DNA of 57,962 nucleotides from NCBI RefSeq assembly GCF_900104575.1, contig NZ_LT629719.1, positions 1-57,962 of the forward strand, given 5' to 3'. The position numbers and the translations under genes were made by a program. The DNA is from Bacillus tuaregi. Lineage in GTDB: Bacteria; Bacillota; Bacilli; Bacillales; Cytobacillaceae. Each line of letters opens with the position of its first letter. Position 1 is the stretch's first letter. Shown piece by piece: positions 1 to 7,754 of the stretch. The notes under the pieces were generated by a model. The model had not been told where the DNA came from, did not search any database, and saw only the letters and a list, made by a program, of their open reading frames with translations.

Positions 1-144
1 CGCCGTGAGGCTGAATGGATAAAAATACGCAAAATATAGATTAAATAATCCGAGTTTCTACTATTATATAGACCGATTATTCTTAGCCCTTCCCCTTCTA
101 TTTCCCCGGTTCACTATTATGGTGAATCTCACTTCATAAAACGC

Positions 145-178
145 AAAAAAATGCCCACCACGTATTGTGATGAGCATA
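145..178 (-). terminator. Rho-independent terminator after the HEPN gene
   Basis: On the minus strand an 11-bp stem (151-161 with 167-177, two G-U pairs) is followed by six T residues. It lies about 20 bases past the stop of the gene ending at 199 and would end its transcript. The first 144 bases of the window hold no gene that I can recognise. Confidence 0.8.
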
Positions 179-198
179 CTTGCTTATTTTACCTATGA

Positions 199-1539
199 CT
201 ACTGTTCACTAGTTTCTCCTTCATCTGATCCACCTTTTTCCTTAAAGAACTCAGCTAATTCCATGCCTTCCTCCTCAGCTATTGCCCTAAACTCATAAAT
301 GAATCTCGGACTCCTTTCCATAAAGCTTTCCATCCTACTATACAAATCCCCAAACGTATAACTTTTAAATAAAATATTTAACTCACTTACAACTTTTGCA
401 TCCAAAGGATTATTTTCTAAGTAGTATACAATTTTCTTGCCATTACTATTGGCAAATTGATAGCCAGTATATACTTTATTTAAATCTCCACTTTCAAACA
501 AGGTATCTTTAATTATTTTAAAGAAATCATGTTTCCGTAATACCCTTGCTTGATCTTCATCTGGATAAGCTCCATTTTTTAGTTGCCTAGATAATTTTCT
601 AACAAATGTCTGTCTCTCCTCTTCTGGAATAACACCACTTGTTAGTAAGGTTATAGCTAATTCCCAAAAAACATGATTAAAATTGCCTATATCTTTGAAA
701 AGAAGTTCTCTCCAGAATACTCTGATTAACTCCTCTTTACCCAAACACAAGGTAAGTCTATCGGGAAACGTTTCAACGAATTGAGTAAATACATCTTCAT
801 CAGATGTAATAAATTCAACAAATGACTCTACTATATCTCTGTTTTCTGAGTAAGCAATGGCTCTCCAAAATTCGGTTTCTTGCTTTTTCCTACCAAAAAG
901 GGATAAATTCACATAATCATTATAAATGTCTTTAAGTAACTCTTTTAATTCATCTTTTTTTACAACTAAGGGAATTTCTTTTATAAGGTATGTGAAATCA
1001 GAATTAGGCTTAGTATAAGTAGGATCAAAGTGTTTTTTTATTTTCTCTAATAAAGCCTGTTTCCCACCATTTACAATGAATTTTGAAAGGTTAGATCTTA
1101 GAAATAGCCAAAACATTTCTACATGACTATGACCAATTATAGTATCTTTGGCATGTGCGCACTCATTTCTTTTCCTTCTCCAAAATGGGATTTCTTCAAT
1201 GATATCGTTAGTTATTAAAAATACTTTACTTTGTACTTCTTCGCTTTCATCGATTTTCTTTTTCATTTGTATTGCTTGGATGACAGCCTCCTCCCACTTT
1301 CTATCATCTTTTAATCTATTAACTAAATTGTTCCAAACCCCTTCTTCGTCTTTCATCAACTCCGGGATTTCACTTCTTAATAAACGATCTTTTATGGTTT
1401 TGAAAAATCCTAGATAAGACATAATATATGCTGCACGAAATGCCCCGACTCTATAACACATAATAGATTCATTAAATAAAATTTTTGCGTCTTCTGATAC
1501 ATCTTGTTCTTTAATCCAGTTTTCGAAGTAAATCTCCAT
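199..1539 (-). CDS. HEPN-domain protein, candidate RNase effector
   Basis: A 446-residue soluble, helix-rich protein. The start at 1539 (ATG) is chosen because GGAGG lies five bases upstream; an in-frame TTG at 1551 has no such site. Residues 124-129 read RNECAH, the R-N-x3-H form of the Rx4-6H motif of HEPN ribonucleases, set in a helical N-terminal region with the FNES and CYRVGAFRAA segments expected of a HEPN bundle. The remaining 300 residues are charged and helical and match nothing I can name. HEPN proteins commonly serve as toxins, abortive-infection effectors or RNase partners. The gene is AT-rich, sits outside the phage core next to the recombinase block, and has its own terminator, all typical of cargo. 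The HEPN call rests on one motif and predicted helicity, so the function is inferred. A membrane-protein gene lies upstream. Confidence 0.6.
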   Translation of the reverse strand: MEIYFENWIKEQDVSEDAKILFNESIMCYRVGAFRAAYIMSYLGFFKTIKDRLLRSEIPELMKDEEGVWNNLVNRLKDDRKWEEAVIQAIQMKKKIDESEEVQSKVFLITNDIIEEIPFWRRKRNECAHAKDTIIGHSHVEMFWLFLRSNLSKFIVNGGKQALLEKIKKHFDPTYTKPNSDFTYLIKEIPLVVKKDELKELLKDIYNDYVNLSLFGRKKQETEFWRAIAYSENRDIVESFVEFITSDEDVFTQFVETFPDRLTLCLGKEELIRVFWRELLFKDIGNFNHVFWELAITLLTSGVIPEEERQTFVRKLSRQLKNGAYPDEDQARVLRKHDFFKIIKDTLFESGDLNKVYTGYQFANSNGKKIVYYLENNPLDAKVVSELNILFKSYTFGDLYSRMESFMERSPRFIYEFRAIAEEEGMELAEFFKEKGGSDEGETSEQ

Positions 1540-1601
1540 AATTCCCTCCAACTAATATTTTTATAAAAATTCTAGTTTAACCACGATATTACAACCCATC
1601 T

Positions 1602-1635
1602 AAAGAAAAGAGCATTACATCATTTAGTAATGCCC
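1602..1635 (-). terminator. Terminator between the membrane protein and the HEPN gene
   Basis: A perfect seven-base inverted repeat, GCATTAC (1612-1618) with GTAATGC (1627-1633), is followed on the minus strand by a T-rich tail. It lies nine bases after the stop of the membrane-protein gene, so the HEPN gene probably has its own promoter in the 60 AT-rich bases upstream of its start. Confidence 0.75.
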
Positions 1636-1643
1636 CACTTAAT

Positions 1644-2138
1644 TTATTCAATATTGTGTTGATCTAAAAATTCTCGTATCTGATTTGCCTCCTGTTCAGT
1701 CAAATGAGCGAATCTATCCGTGTTTGCCCATTTTAACATCCTTCTTCTTATATCCCTTTGACCATAAACATCATAACGTCTTTCTTGATAAACATATATT
1801 AAATTCCTTGTTAACGAAATGAGAACCGCTACCAATAATCCACTTAATGAAAGTATCTCAGCCCAATAATCAACATTTGGTATTATCGGCAGTATCACTA
1901 AAACAATAACAAAAGACCCTATAATGGTTGCTGCAAAGGTTGTTGAAGAATCTTGTAATGTAGGTTTTGACGATACCATTATTGTGATAACACCGATAGT
2001 CAAAAATACTAGCGAAGATGCAAAGGAACTGTTTTTATCAGGGTCTAAGAATGAAAAGAAAATTAGAACCGACAAAATTCCAGCTACTACTATTAATACC
2101 CTTAAATCCCAAGATAGAGATCTCCAAAATTCACCCAT
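1644..2138 (-). CDS. Four-helix integral membrane protein, unknown function
   Basis: A 164-residue protein. The ATG at 2138 has GGGAGG nine bases upstream; a longer in-frame start at 2213 lacks a comparable site. Four hydrophobic stretches (roughly residues 12-30, 37-55, 68-88 and 93-112) predict a compact membrane bundle. A hydrophilic, positively charged tail of about 50 residues follows (ERRYDV, RRRMLKW) and is probably cytoplasmic. I recognise no family. Its neighbours are a terminator downstream, the HEPN gene beyond that, and the recombinase block upstream on the same strand. Small membrane proteins paired with a nuclease-like protein are common in phage-borne defence modules, but the intervening terminator argues against a simple two-gene operon. 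Confidence 0.65.
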   Translation of the reverse strand: MGEFWRSLSWDLRVLIVVAGILSVLIFFSFLDPDKNSSFASSLVFLTIGVITIMVSSKPTLQDSSTTFAATIIGSFVIVLVILPIIPNVDYWAEILSLSGLLVAVLISLTRNLIYVYQERRYDVYGQRDIRRRMLKWANTDRFAHLTEQEANQIREFLDQHNIE

Positions 2139-2284
2139 ATACATGCACCTCCCTATATTTTCTGATTTTAGAAAACCTATTAAATATATGTTCTCGCAGG
2201 TTTTATCGACCAATACTCCTATTATTCTACAACATTTAACACATCTTGCGGTTAAATTTCCCAGTTATTTTTACTAACTAATTC

Positions 2285-2329
2285 AAAAAAAATAAACCCA
2301 TCAAGTGGCCACTAGCCTACTCAATGGGT
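2285..2329 (-). terminator. Terminator ending the recombinase operon
   Basis: A long imperfect hairpin (outer arms ACCCAT at 2296-2301 and ATGGGT at 2324-2329) runs into an A/T-rich stretch with eight T residues on the minus strand. It starts seven bases past the stop of the fused recombinase gene. The stretch 2139-2284 between here and the next start holds an AT-rich upstream region but no gene. Confidence 0.75.
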
Positions 2330-2335
2330 ACCTAA

Positions 2336-5300
2336 TTAATAGTTATGTTTTTTTATCCGGTAATGAAACACTTCTCTAGTTCCACCCTTTTCCGGTGCTT
2401 TGAATCTTTCCATTCTTCCTTCCTTCATTAAGGGTCTCAAAATAACTTGGAAGATGTGCGAATCAGAAATGACCATCCTTTCATTCATAAAACTAACAAT
2501 CTCTTTCAGATCCTTTGGCTCCTCGCAAAATACTAACAGCTCCTCCACCTCAGGCCCTTTGAGTAATGCCTCATGCTTTTCCTTGGTTTTCTGCTTTTTA
2601 TGCTGTCTTTTTATTTCAACATAATCAGCATAGGTTTCCGGCATTTCTTGTTCCAGTTCAAATATGAGATGGTAGGTGACCTTTCCATCTTTACACACTT
2701 CTGCTCGACTAATAAATTCTTGAAACAAATTCTCAGGAAAGTCCTCGCTTGCTCCTTCCATATGCTTTTTCACCTTTTTCATGATTTCCTTAAACATTAT
2801 TCTTTCATGTTCCACGCGTCTTTCTCGTTCACTAAAGTGTTTCAGTCGGTCATGCAACTCCACCAATTCTTCTGTCAGCTTATCCACCAGCTGAGTGTTT
2901 TGGCCGTTTTCATGAATACCCTCTTCAACCGCACTGTACAAGGCTTGGTTTTGTGCTTCCACTTTGTCCTGCAAATCTATTTCTTCCTGCTTCTCTTCCT
3001 CTGTTAATTCCAATCTATTAATCCAATGCAAGACGTCATTTTTAAAATTAGGGTTCCTATGAATCTGTCTTAAAAAGTGGATGAAGTTCCACTCTAAATA
3101 ATCCTGGCGAATACGCCTTGTATCGCATCGTTCAGTTCTATATCTCTGGTCATGGCGACAGCACACCCAGAAGTGCGTTTCAAAAGGTTTTTTCCATCGT
3201 CTCTCTACATGCCGTCTATGCCCCATCAAGTAACCACATTCACCACAATACAGTTTTTCAATAAACGCTTCATTTTTCATTTCATCTTTTTCATACTTCC
3301 GATGTCCATCTTTGATAAATCCTTTTTTCCGTTCTTCTAAAATATCCTGAACCCGGTCCCAGTCCTTTGGCTTAATGATCGGCTCATGATGATTTTCAAT
3401 ATAATACTGTGGTTCCTCTCCTTGATTACGGATGACCTTGGATTGTAGGGTATCAACGGTCACGTGTTTTTGGAATAAATAATCTCCCTTATACACTTCA
3501 TTGGTTAACATCGCCATCACTGATTTAGGATTCCAATAGTCTTTTCCTGTTGCTGTTTTAATCCCATCACCGGCTAAGTCTTCACAAATTTTATTTACTG
3601 TCTTACCTTTTATCACTTCCCTAAAAATACGTTTGATGATTTTGGCTTGCTCTGGCTGGATGTGCCAGCGATAATCTTCGTCTACCCAATATCCATACGT
3701 AGCCTTTTTCCACCGGATAATTCCTCGTTTGGCCTGACTCCGATGTCCCCAAGCAATGCTCCTCCCCACATTCATCACTTCTTCCTGGGCGATGGCACCG
3801 TAGATGGACATCATCAGCTCCGATTGAGGATCTGACGTCCAGATGTTTTCTTTCTCAAAATAAATATACACAGGGGTTGGGAGTTGTTTCAGGTGTCGTG
3901 CAATGGAAAGGGTATCTAATGCATTCCGGCTAAAGCGAGAAATGGACTTGGTGATGATGACGTTAACAAGCCCTCGTTCACAATCCTTCAATAGTTGGTT
4001 TAATTGATCTCGCTTTTCCAAGGAACGCCCTGTGATTCCTTCATCTGCGTAGATACCCGCAAACTCGTAGGCTGGGTCTTTTAGAATGAGATACGTATAG
4101 TATGCTACCTGTGTTTTCATGCTTGTTTTCTGTTCTAAGCGATCGGTGGAAACCCTGCAGTAAGCAGCTGTCTTAAGTGTTTTTTTACTTTTTTGCAAAT
4201 GATCAGGCTTTTCATTTCCTATCCGTGCATTCTCAATCGTTTCAAGAATAGCCTTCCCCTCACCTGGTTCTATCTTTTGTACTTCTCGCTCAACCGTAGT
4301 ATTCACTTCTTTTCCCCTCTTCTCTTTTAAAGCCCCATGTTCATCGAGAAGGGTCAGTTCTTGATTCACCTCCTTCTTGGGGCTTTCTTTTTTCTTTGGT
4401 TTATCTTCTTGAGATGAATGAATGGATTTGCTTTCAGATAGTTGACCAACCGCCAGGCTTGTCCCATCAAACCATTCAACTTGATAGTTTCTTTCATTTT
4501 CTATCGTGATTTGATGAATCCATGCACGTAGGTAATCCGTCGTTACGTTTTGCTGAAAGTCTTCCATAGACTGTAGTGTTTCTAGCCATTCCAATGTCTT
4601 TACACGAAAAGGACGATCATCCTCTATTTGAGCAACCTGTTTTTCAAATGCTTGGTATTCTTTTTCTAAGGCATTTATCTTTTCTGGATCCTCATTACTT
4701 TCCTTTGCTATCTCCAATTCCGTTAACCATTTCAACCGATGAAATTCAAAATGGTCCTGCTGATTGGTCGCTTTGAGTTCTTTCTGCAACTGGGCAAGAC
4801 TGTCCGATTGATTCAATTCATATTTTAAGCTCATCGCTTGTAATGCCATTTGATTTAACTGCTCTTCATTAATGTTTGGAGCATCGCATGTTTTGGCATT
4901 ACTCGAAGCACACTTCCAGTAGTCAATTCTAGGACTAGGAAAAAATTTATATCGATATCCACAGGCATGGCAAATGAGCTTTTGGGAGAATGCAGGTCGA
5001 TTTCTCTTCGTTGGTGTTCCTGTATTTCTTTTGTTGCTTTCAATACGCCTCTGCACTTCATCGAATACTTCCCGACTGATGATTGGAGGGTGAGTGTTTT
5101 CTATCTCAATCTCCTCTCGATCGTGATAAGTCATTTTGTGAGTGAAAAGATCTCTGGTCGCAGTTCTTGCCATCATATTTCCCGTGTATGTGTAAGTCAT
5201 TAGCATTTTTTTGATATTGGAAGCCAACCATCTATCTTTTCCGTTAGCTGTTTTAATCCCTTGTCTGTAGAGTTCTCTTGTAATTTCAGCCCTCGACCAC

Positions 5301-5962
5301 CCTTGTAGAAACCAATCAAAAATGTTACGAACAACCGCCGCTTCTTGCTCATTAATCTCCAGTGTATTTCCTGACACCCCTCGAACTAGGTTATAGCCAT
5401 ATAGTCTAGAGAATTTAGCTTCACCTTTTTGAAACTTTTTCTCGTATCCCCATTTTGTAGAGGTAGATAGGTTCTCGATTTCTTCTTGGGCAAGGGCTGC
5501 ATAAGTGGTGAGTAAAAATTGATTAAACGTAATAGATGTATCAATTTGTTCCTTTTCAAAGTAAATCCCCACATTTTTAGCTTTAAGATCCTCTACTATT
5601 TCTATCAAATGTTCTGCATTTCTCGTTAGGCGAGATAAATCTTTTGTAAGAATATAATCGACTCTTCCTTCGTCGCAATGGCGAAGCAATCGCTGTAGTC
5701 CTCGTTGCTTTTTAGCATTACTACCGCTTGTGCCACTATCAAAATACACACCTACAAACTTCCAATTTGGTTTACTTCTAATTAGGTGAGTATAGTGATG
5801 TACCTGATTCTCCAGTGAGCGAATCTGATTCTCAAAGTCGGTACTCACTCGACAATAAGCTGCGACTTTAACTTGCTTGTCTCCAAGGAGTGGGCTTTCC
5901 TCTCTTTCCTTGACTGGATCCCATAAGGTACGGACCCACATACCTTTTTGAAATTCATTCAT
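2336..5962 (-). CDS. Tandem fusion of two large serine recombinases
   Basis: A 1208-residue protein, about twice the usual length of a large serine recombinase. The ATG at 5962 follows AAAGAGG with good spacing; an in-frame GTG at 6016 lies inside an RNA stem and has no ribosome binding site. Module 1 has a catalytic domain with Ser40 in YCRVS and the SRLTRN motif (Arg111, Arg114), a recombinase domain, and a zinc ribbon with cysteines at about 331, 334, 351 and 359 followed by a coiled coil. A charged linker (about 512-594, with KPKKKESPKK) leads to module 2, with Ser605 in a second YCRVS, a second SRFSRN motif, zinc ribbon (CGECG) and a long C-terminal coiled coil. Both active sites look intact. 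It is the last gene of a three-gene operon and its translation start is covered by a folded leader. It presumably acts with the other two in integration or excision. Confidence 0.93.
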   Translation of the reverse strand: MNEFQKGMWVRTLWDPVKEREESPLLGDKQVKVAAYCRVSTDFENQIRSLENQVHHYTHLIRSKPNWKFVGVYFDSGTSGSNAKKQRGLQRLLRHCDEGRVDYILTKDLSRLTRNAEHLIEIVEDLKAKNVGIYFEKEQIDTSITFNQFLLTTYAALAQEEIENLSTSTKWGYEKKFQKGEAKFSRLYGYNLVRGVSGNTLEINEQEAAVVRNIFDWFLQGWSRAEITRELYRQGIKTANGKDRWLASNIKKMLMTYTYTGNMMARTATRDLFTHKMTYHDREEIEIENTHPPIISREVFDEVQRRIESNKRNTGTPTKRNRPAFSQKLICHACGYRYKFFPSPRIDYWKCASSNAKTCDAPNINEEQLNQMALQAMSLKYELNQSDSLAQLQKELKATNQQDHFEFHRLKWLTELEIAKESNEDPEKINALEKEYQAFEKQVAQIEDDRPFRVKTLEWLETLQSMEDFQQNVTTDYLRAWIHQITIENERNYQVEWFDGTSLAVGQLSESKSIHSSQEDKPKKKESPKKEVNQELTLLDEHGALKEKRGKEVNTTVEREVQKIEPGEGKAILETIENARIGNEKPDHLQKSKKTLKTAAYCRVSTDRLEQKTSMKTQVAYYTYLILKDPAYEFAGIYADEGITGRSLEKRDQLNQLLKDCERGLVNVIITKSISRFSRNALDTLSIARHLKQLPTPVYIYFEKENIWTSDPQSELMMSIYGAIAQEEVMNVGRSIAWGHRSQAKRGIIRWKKATYGYWVDEDYRWHIQPEQAKIIKRIFREVIKGKTVNKICEDLAGDGIKTATGKDYWNPKSVMAMLTNEVYKGDYLFQKHVTVDTLQSKVIRNQGEEPQYYIENHHEPIIKPKDWDRVQDILEERKKGFIKDGHRKYEKDEMKNEAFIEKLYCGECGYLMGHRRHVERRWKKPFETHFWVCCRHDQRYRTERCDTRRIRQDYLEWNFIHFLRQIHRNPNFKNDVLHWINRLELTEEEKQEEIDLQDKVEAQNQALYSAVEEGIHENGQNTQLVDKLTEELVELHDRLKHFSERERRVEHERIMFKEIMKKVKKHMEGASEDFPENLFQEFISRAEVCKDGKVTYHLIFELEQEMPETYADYVEIKRQHKKQKTKEKHEALLKGPEVEELLVFCEEPKDLKEIVSFMNERMVISDSHIFQVILRPLMKEGRMERFKAPEKGGTREVFHYRIKKHNY

Positions 5963-5967
5963 AATAA

Positions 5968-6060
5968 AAACCTCTTTCCCGTAAGTGATAATGGTTCGTG
6001 TCCATCTATCACTCACATCCCGAGAACTTTCAAGTTCTTTTTCCGGGTGGAAAGAGGTTT
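5968..6060 (-). promoter_or_regulatory. Three-way-junction RNA leader covering a ribosome binding site
   Basis: In the minus-strand RNA, the 12 bases complementary to 6049-6060 pair perfectly with those at 5968-5979, closing stem P1. Inside lie two hairpins: P2 (6019-6022 with 6044-6047, then 6023-6028 with 6033-6038, four-base loop) and P3 (6007-6016 with 5981-5990, ten pairs). The linkers at the junction are only one, two and one bases. The 3' arm of P1 contains AAAGAGG, the ribosome binding site of the start at 5962, so the folded form should block translation of the fused recombinase. One P3 position is a G-U pair in minus-strand RNA but an A-C mismatch on the plus strand, which favours RNA from this transcript. 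The base pairs are seen directly; the regulatory role is inferred. Confidence 0.65.
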
Positions 6061-6083
6061 ATGTTTATTCGATTAAATTGCGC

Positions 6084-7748
6084 TTATTTCTTCTTGGGTG
6101 TCTTTCGTTCCCTTGCGCAAATGGTCCGTTTTACGCCGCATTTAAATTGAAATTCAACCACTCGCTCTTTGTAAATAATGCCTCGCTCAACTGTATTTTT
6201 GAAAAGCTTCACATCAAAATCCTCTAGGTTCTCAGTTTCTTCTAATGAGTTTAGGAGGGATTGGAATTGCTTTTCTAAATAAAGTTGCTCTTGCATGTTG
6301 TCCTCCAGACTATCCCGCTCCTGTTGGAGTATTTCTTGTTCGTAAATCAAGTGCCTCAATGTCGCGTCGTAGATGGCATCGTTTGTCGTAGATTCCTTTG
6401 CTGCTAGGTCACTGATGCGATCAGTTATGGCTTCAATTTGCGTGTTCAACTCCTCTAGCCGCTGTTGTTCTGATGGCAAGAGGGATGCTTTTTCAATGGC
6501 TCGCTGCGTTTCTTGTTTTACTTCATCAAGGTTTTCTTTCATTTCCCTCATGATTTTCATAAAGGCGTTTTCTAAATCCGTTTCTTGGACATAGCTCGTT
6601 TTACAGTCCTTATAGTCCGGATCTCTTCCTGCGGTAACCCTGCATTGCCAACCCGAAATGTAATACTTCTCCCCTTTTCTACTAGAGGTCATCCTTCTTC
6701 GTATGACCGGCCTTCCGCATTCTCCGCAAAAGAACTCATTGGAAAATGGGCTAACTCCACTGTAGTGCTGTCGATACTTTTTATCTGGGTCCCGCATCAT
6801 CAAACTCCGCCTTTTCATTTCCTGTTGGGCTGCTTCAAATGTTTCCTCGCTGATAATGGCTGGGTGGGTGTTCTTCACAAAATATTGCGGTTGAATATCT
6901 GTGTTGCGTACCCTTTTATGCGATAAAAAATCGAGCGTGACGGTCTTCTGTGCTAAACAATGTCCTTGGTACTTCTCTTGTCTCAAGATTTTATAGACCG
7001 AATCTCCTGTCCACGTTTTATTTCCCTTTCCCGTCTTTAACCCGTCTCTCATTAAATCTCTAGCAATGCTTGGACATCCTTTTCCTTCTAAAAACTCTCG
7101 AAAAATCCTCCGTACCACCTTTGCCTGTTCTTCGATGATGACTATTTCTCCATCCTCAGTTGTGTCGTAACCCAGGAAAAACGTGGTTGGCATATGAACT
7201 ATTCCTTGTTGGAATCTCTTCTGCACTCCCCACTTCGTGTTTTCACTTACGCTACGGCTTTCTTCCTGTGCCATCGAGGATAAAATGGTTAAGAAAAGCT
7301 CTGACTTTGAATCCAGTGTGTCAATATTCTCTTTCTCAAAAAAAACGCCAACTGGACTTTTGAGCCCTTTTAACTTCCTGATAATTGATATGCAGTCCAA
7401 TGTGTTTCGTGCGAAGCGACTGATTGACTTGGTCAAAATATAGTCAATCCGCCCTTCTTCACAGTCTTGAATCATTCGATTAAATTCTGTCCGGTTCTTC
7501 GTTGAGGTCCCTGATATCCCTTCATCTGCATACACATCAGCAAGTATCCAAGCAGGGTTTTTACTTACATAGTCCTTGTAATGAGCCACTTGGAGGTCAT
7601 AGCTGCTAGCCTGCATTTCTGAGTCAGTGGATACTCGGGCATACACTGCAATCCGTTTCTTTTGTCCACCAGGATTCGCTTCCGTTCGGCCTGTTCTAGC
7701 TTTTGCCGGAATTATCCGTACCCTTGATGAACTTTGATGGCTACTCAT
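6084..7748 (-). CDS. Large serine recombinase
   Basis: A 554-residue site-specific recombinase of the resolvase/invertase superfamily. The N-terminal catalytic domain has nucleophile Ser40 in YARVS and the SRFARN motif (Arg111, Arg114). A recombinase domain follows, then a zinc ribbon (CGECG, later C residues around CRVTAG and DCKTS) and a coiled coil near the C-terminus, which is the full domain set of phage and element integrases. The ATG at 7748 is served by AAAGGAG, which lies in the last codons of the upstream recombinase (stop at 7755), so the two are translationally coupled. It is the middle gene of the recombinase triplet. Which of the three integrates and which helps or excises cannot be told from sequence. 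Confidence 0.95.
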   Translation of the reverse strand: MSSHQSSSRVRIIPAKARTGRTEANPGGQKKRIAVYARVSTDSEMQASSYDLQVAHYKDYVSKNPAWILADVYADEGISGTSTKNRTEFNRMIQDCEEGRIDYILTKSISRFARNTLDCISIIRKLKGLKSPVGVFFEKENIDTLDSKSELFLTILSSMAQEESRSVSENTKWGVQKRFQQGIVHMPTTFFLGYDTTEDGEIVIIEEQAKVVRRIFREFLEGKGCPSIARDLMRDGLKTGKGNKTWTGDSVYKILRQEKYQGHCLAQKTVTLDFLSHKRVRNTDIQPQYFVKNTHPAIISEETFEAAQQEMKRRSLMMRDPDKKYRQHYSGVSPFSNEFFCGECGRPVIRRRMTSSRKGEKYYISGWQCRVTAGRDPDYKDCKTSYVQETDLENAFMKIMREMKENLDEVKQETQRAIEKASLLPSEQQRLEELNTQIEAITDRISDLAAKESTTNDAIYDATLRHLIYEQEILQQERDSLEDNMQEQLYLEKQFQSLLNSLEETENLEDFDVKLFKNTVERGIIYKERVVEFQFKCGVKRTICARERKTPKKK

Positions 7749-7754
7749 TATTTC

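Noticed and set aside
5963-6016. Upstream GTG start (6016) for the fused recombinase
   Set aside because: It lies in a hairpin, has no Shine-Dalgarno sequence, and the ATG at 5962 has a well-spaced AAAGAGG.
5968-6060. Hammerhead ribozyme or known riboswitch at the three-way junction
   Set aside because: The junction linkers are one or two bases and the conserved CTGATGA/GAAA core is absent; no known aptamer core is seen.
5968-6060. Terminal inverted repeats of an insertion sequence
   Set aside because: The repeats enclose only an intergenic stretch with no transposase, and the pairing pattern is that of an RNA fold.
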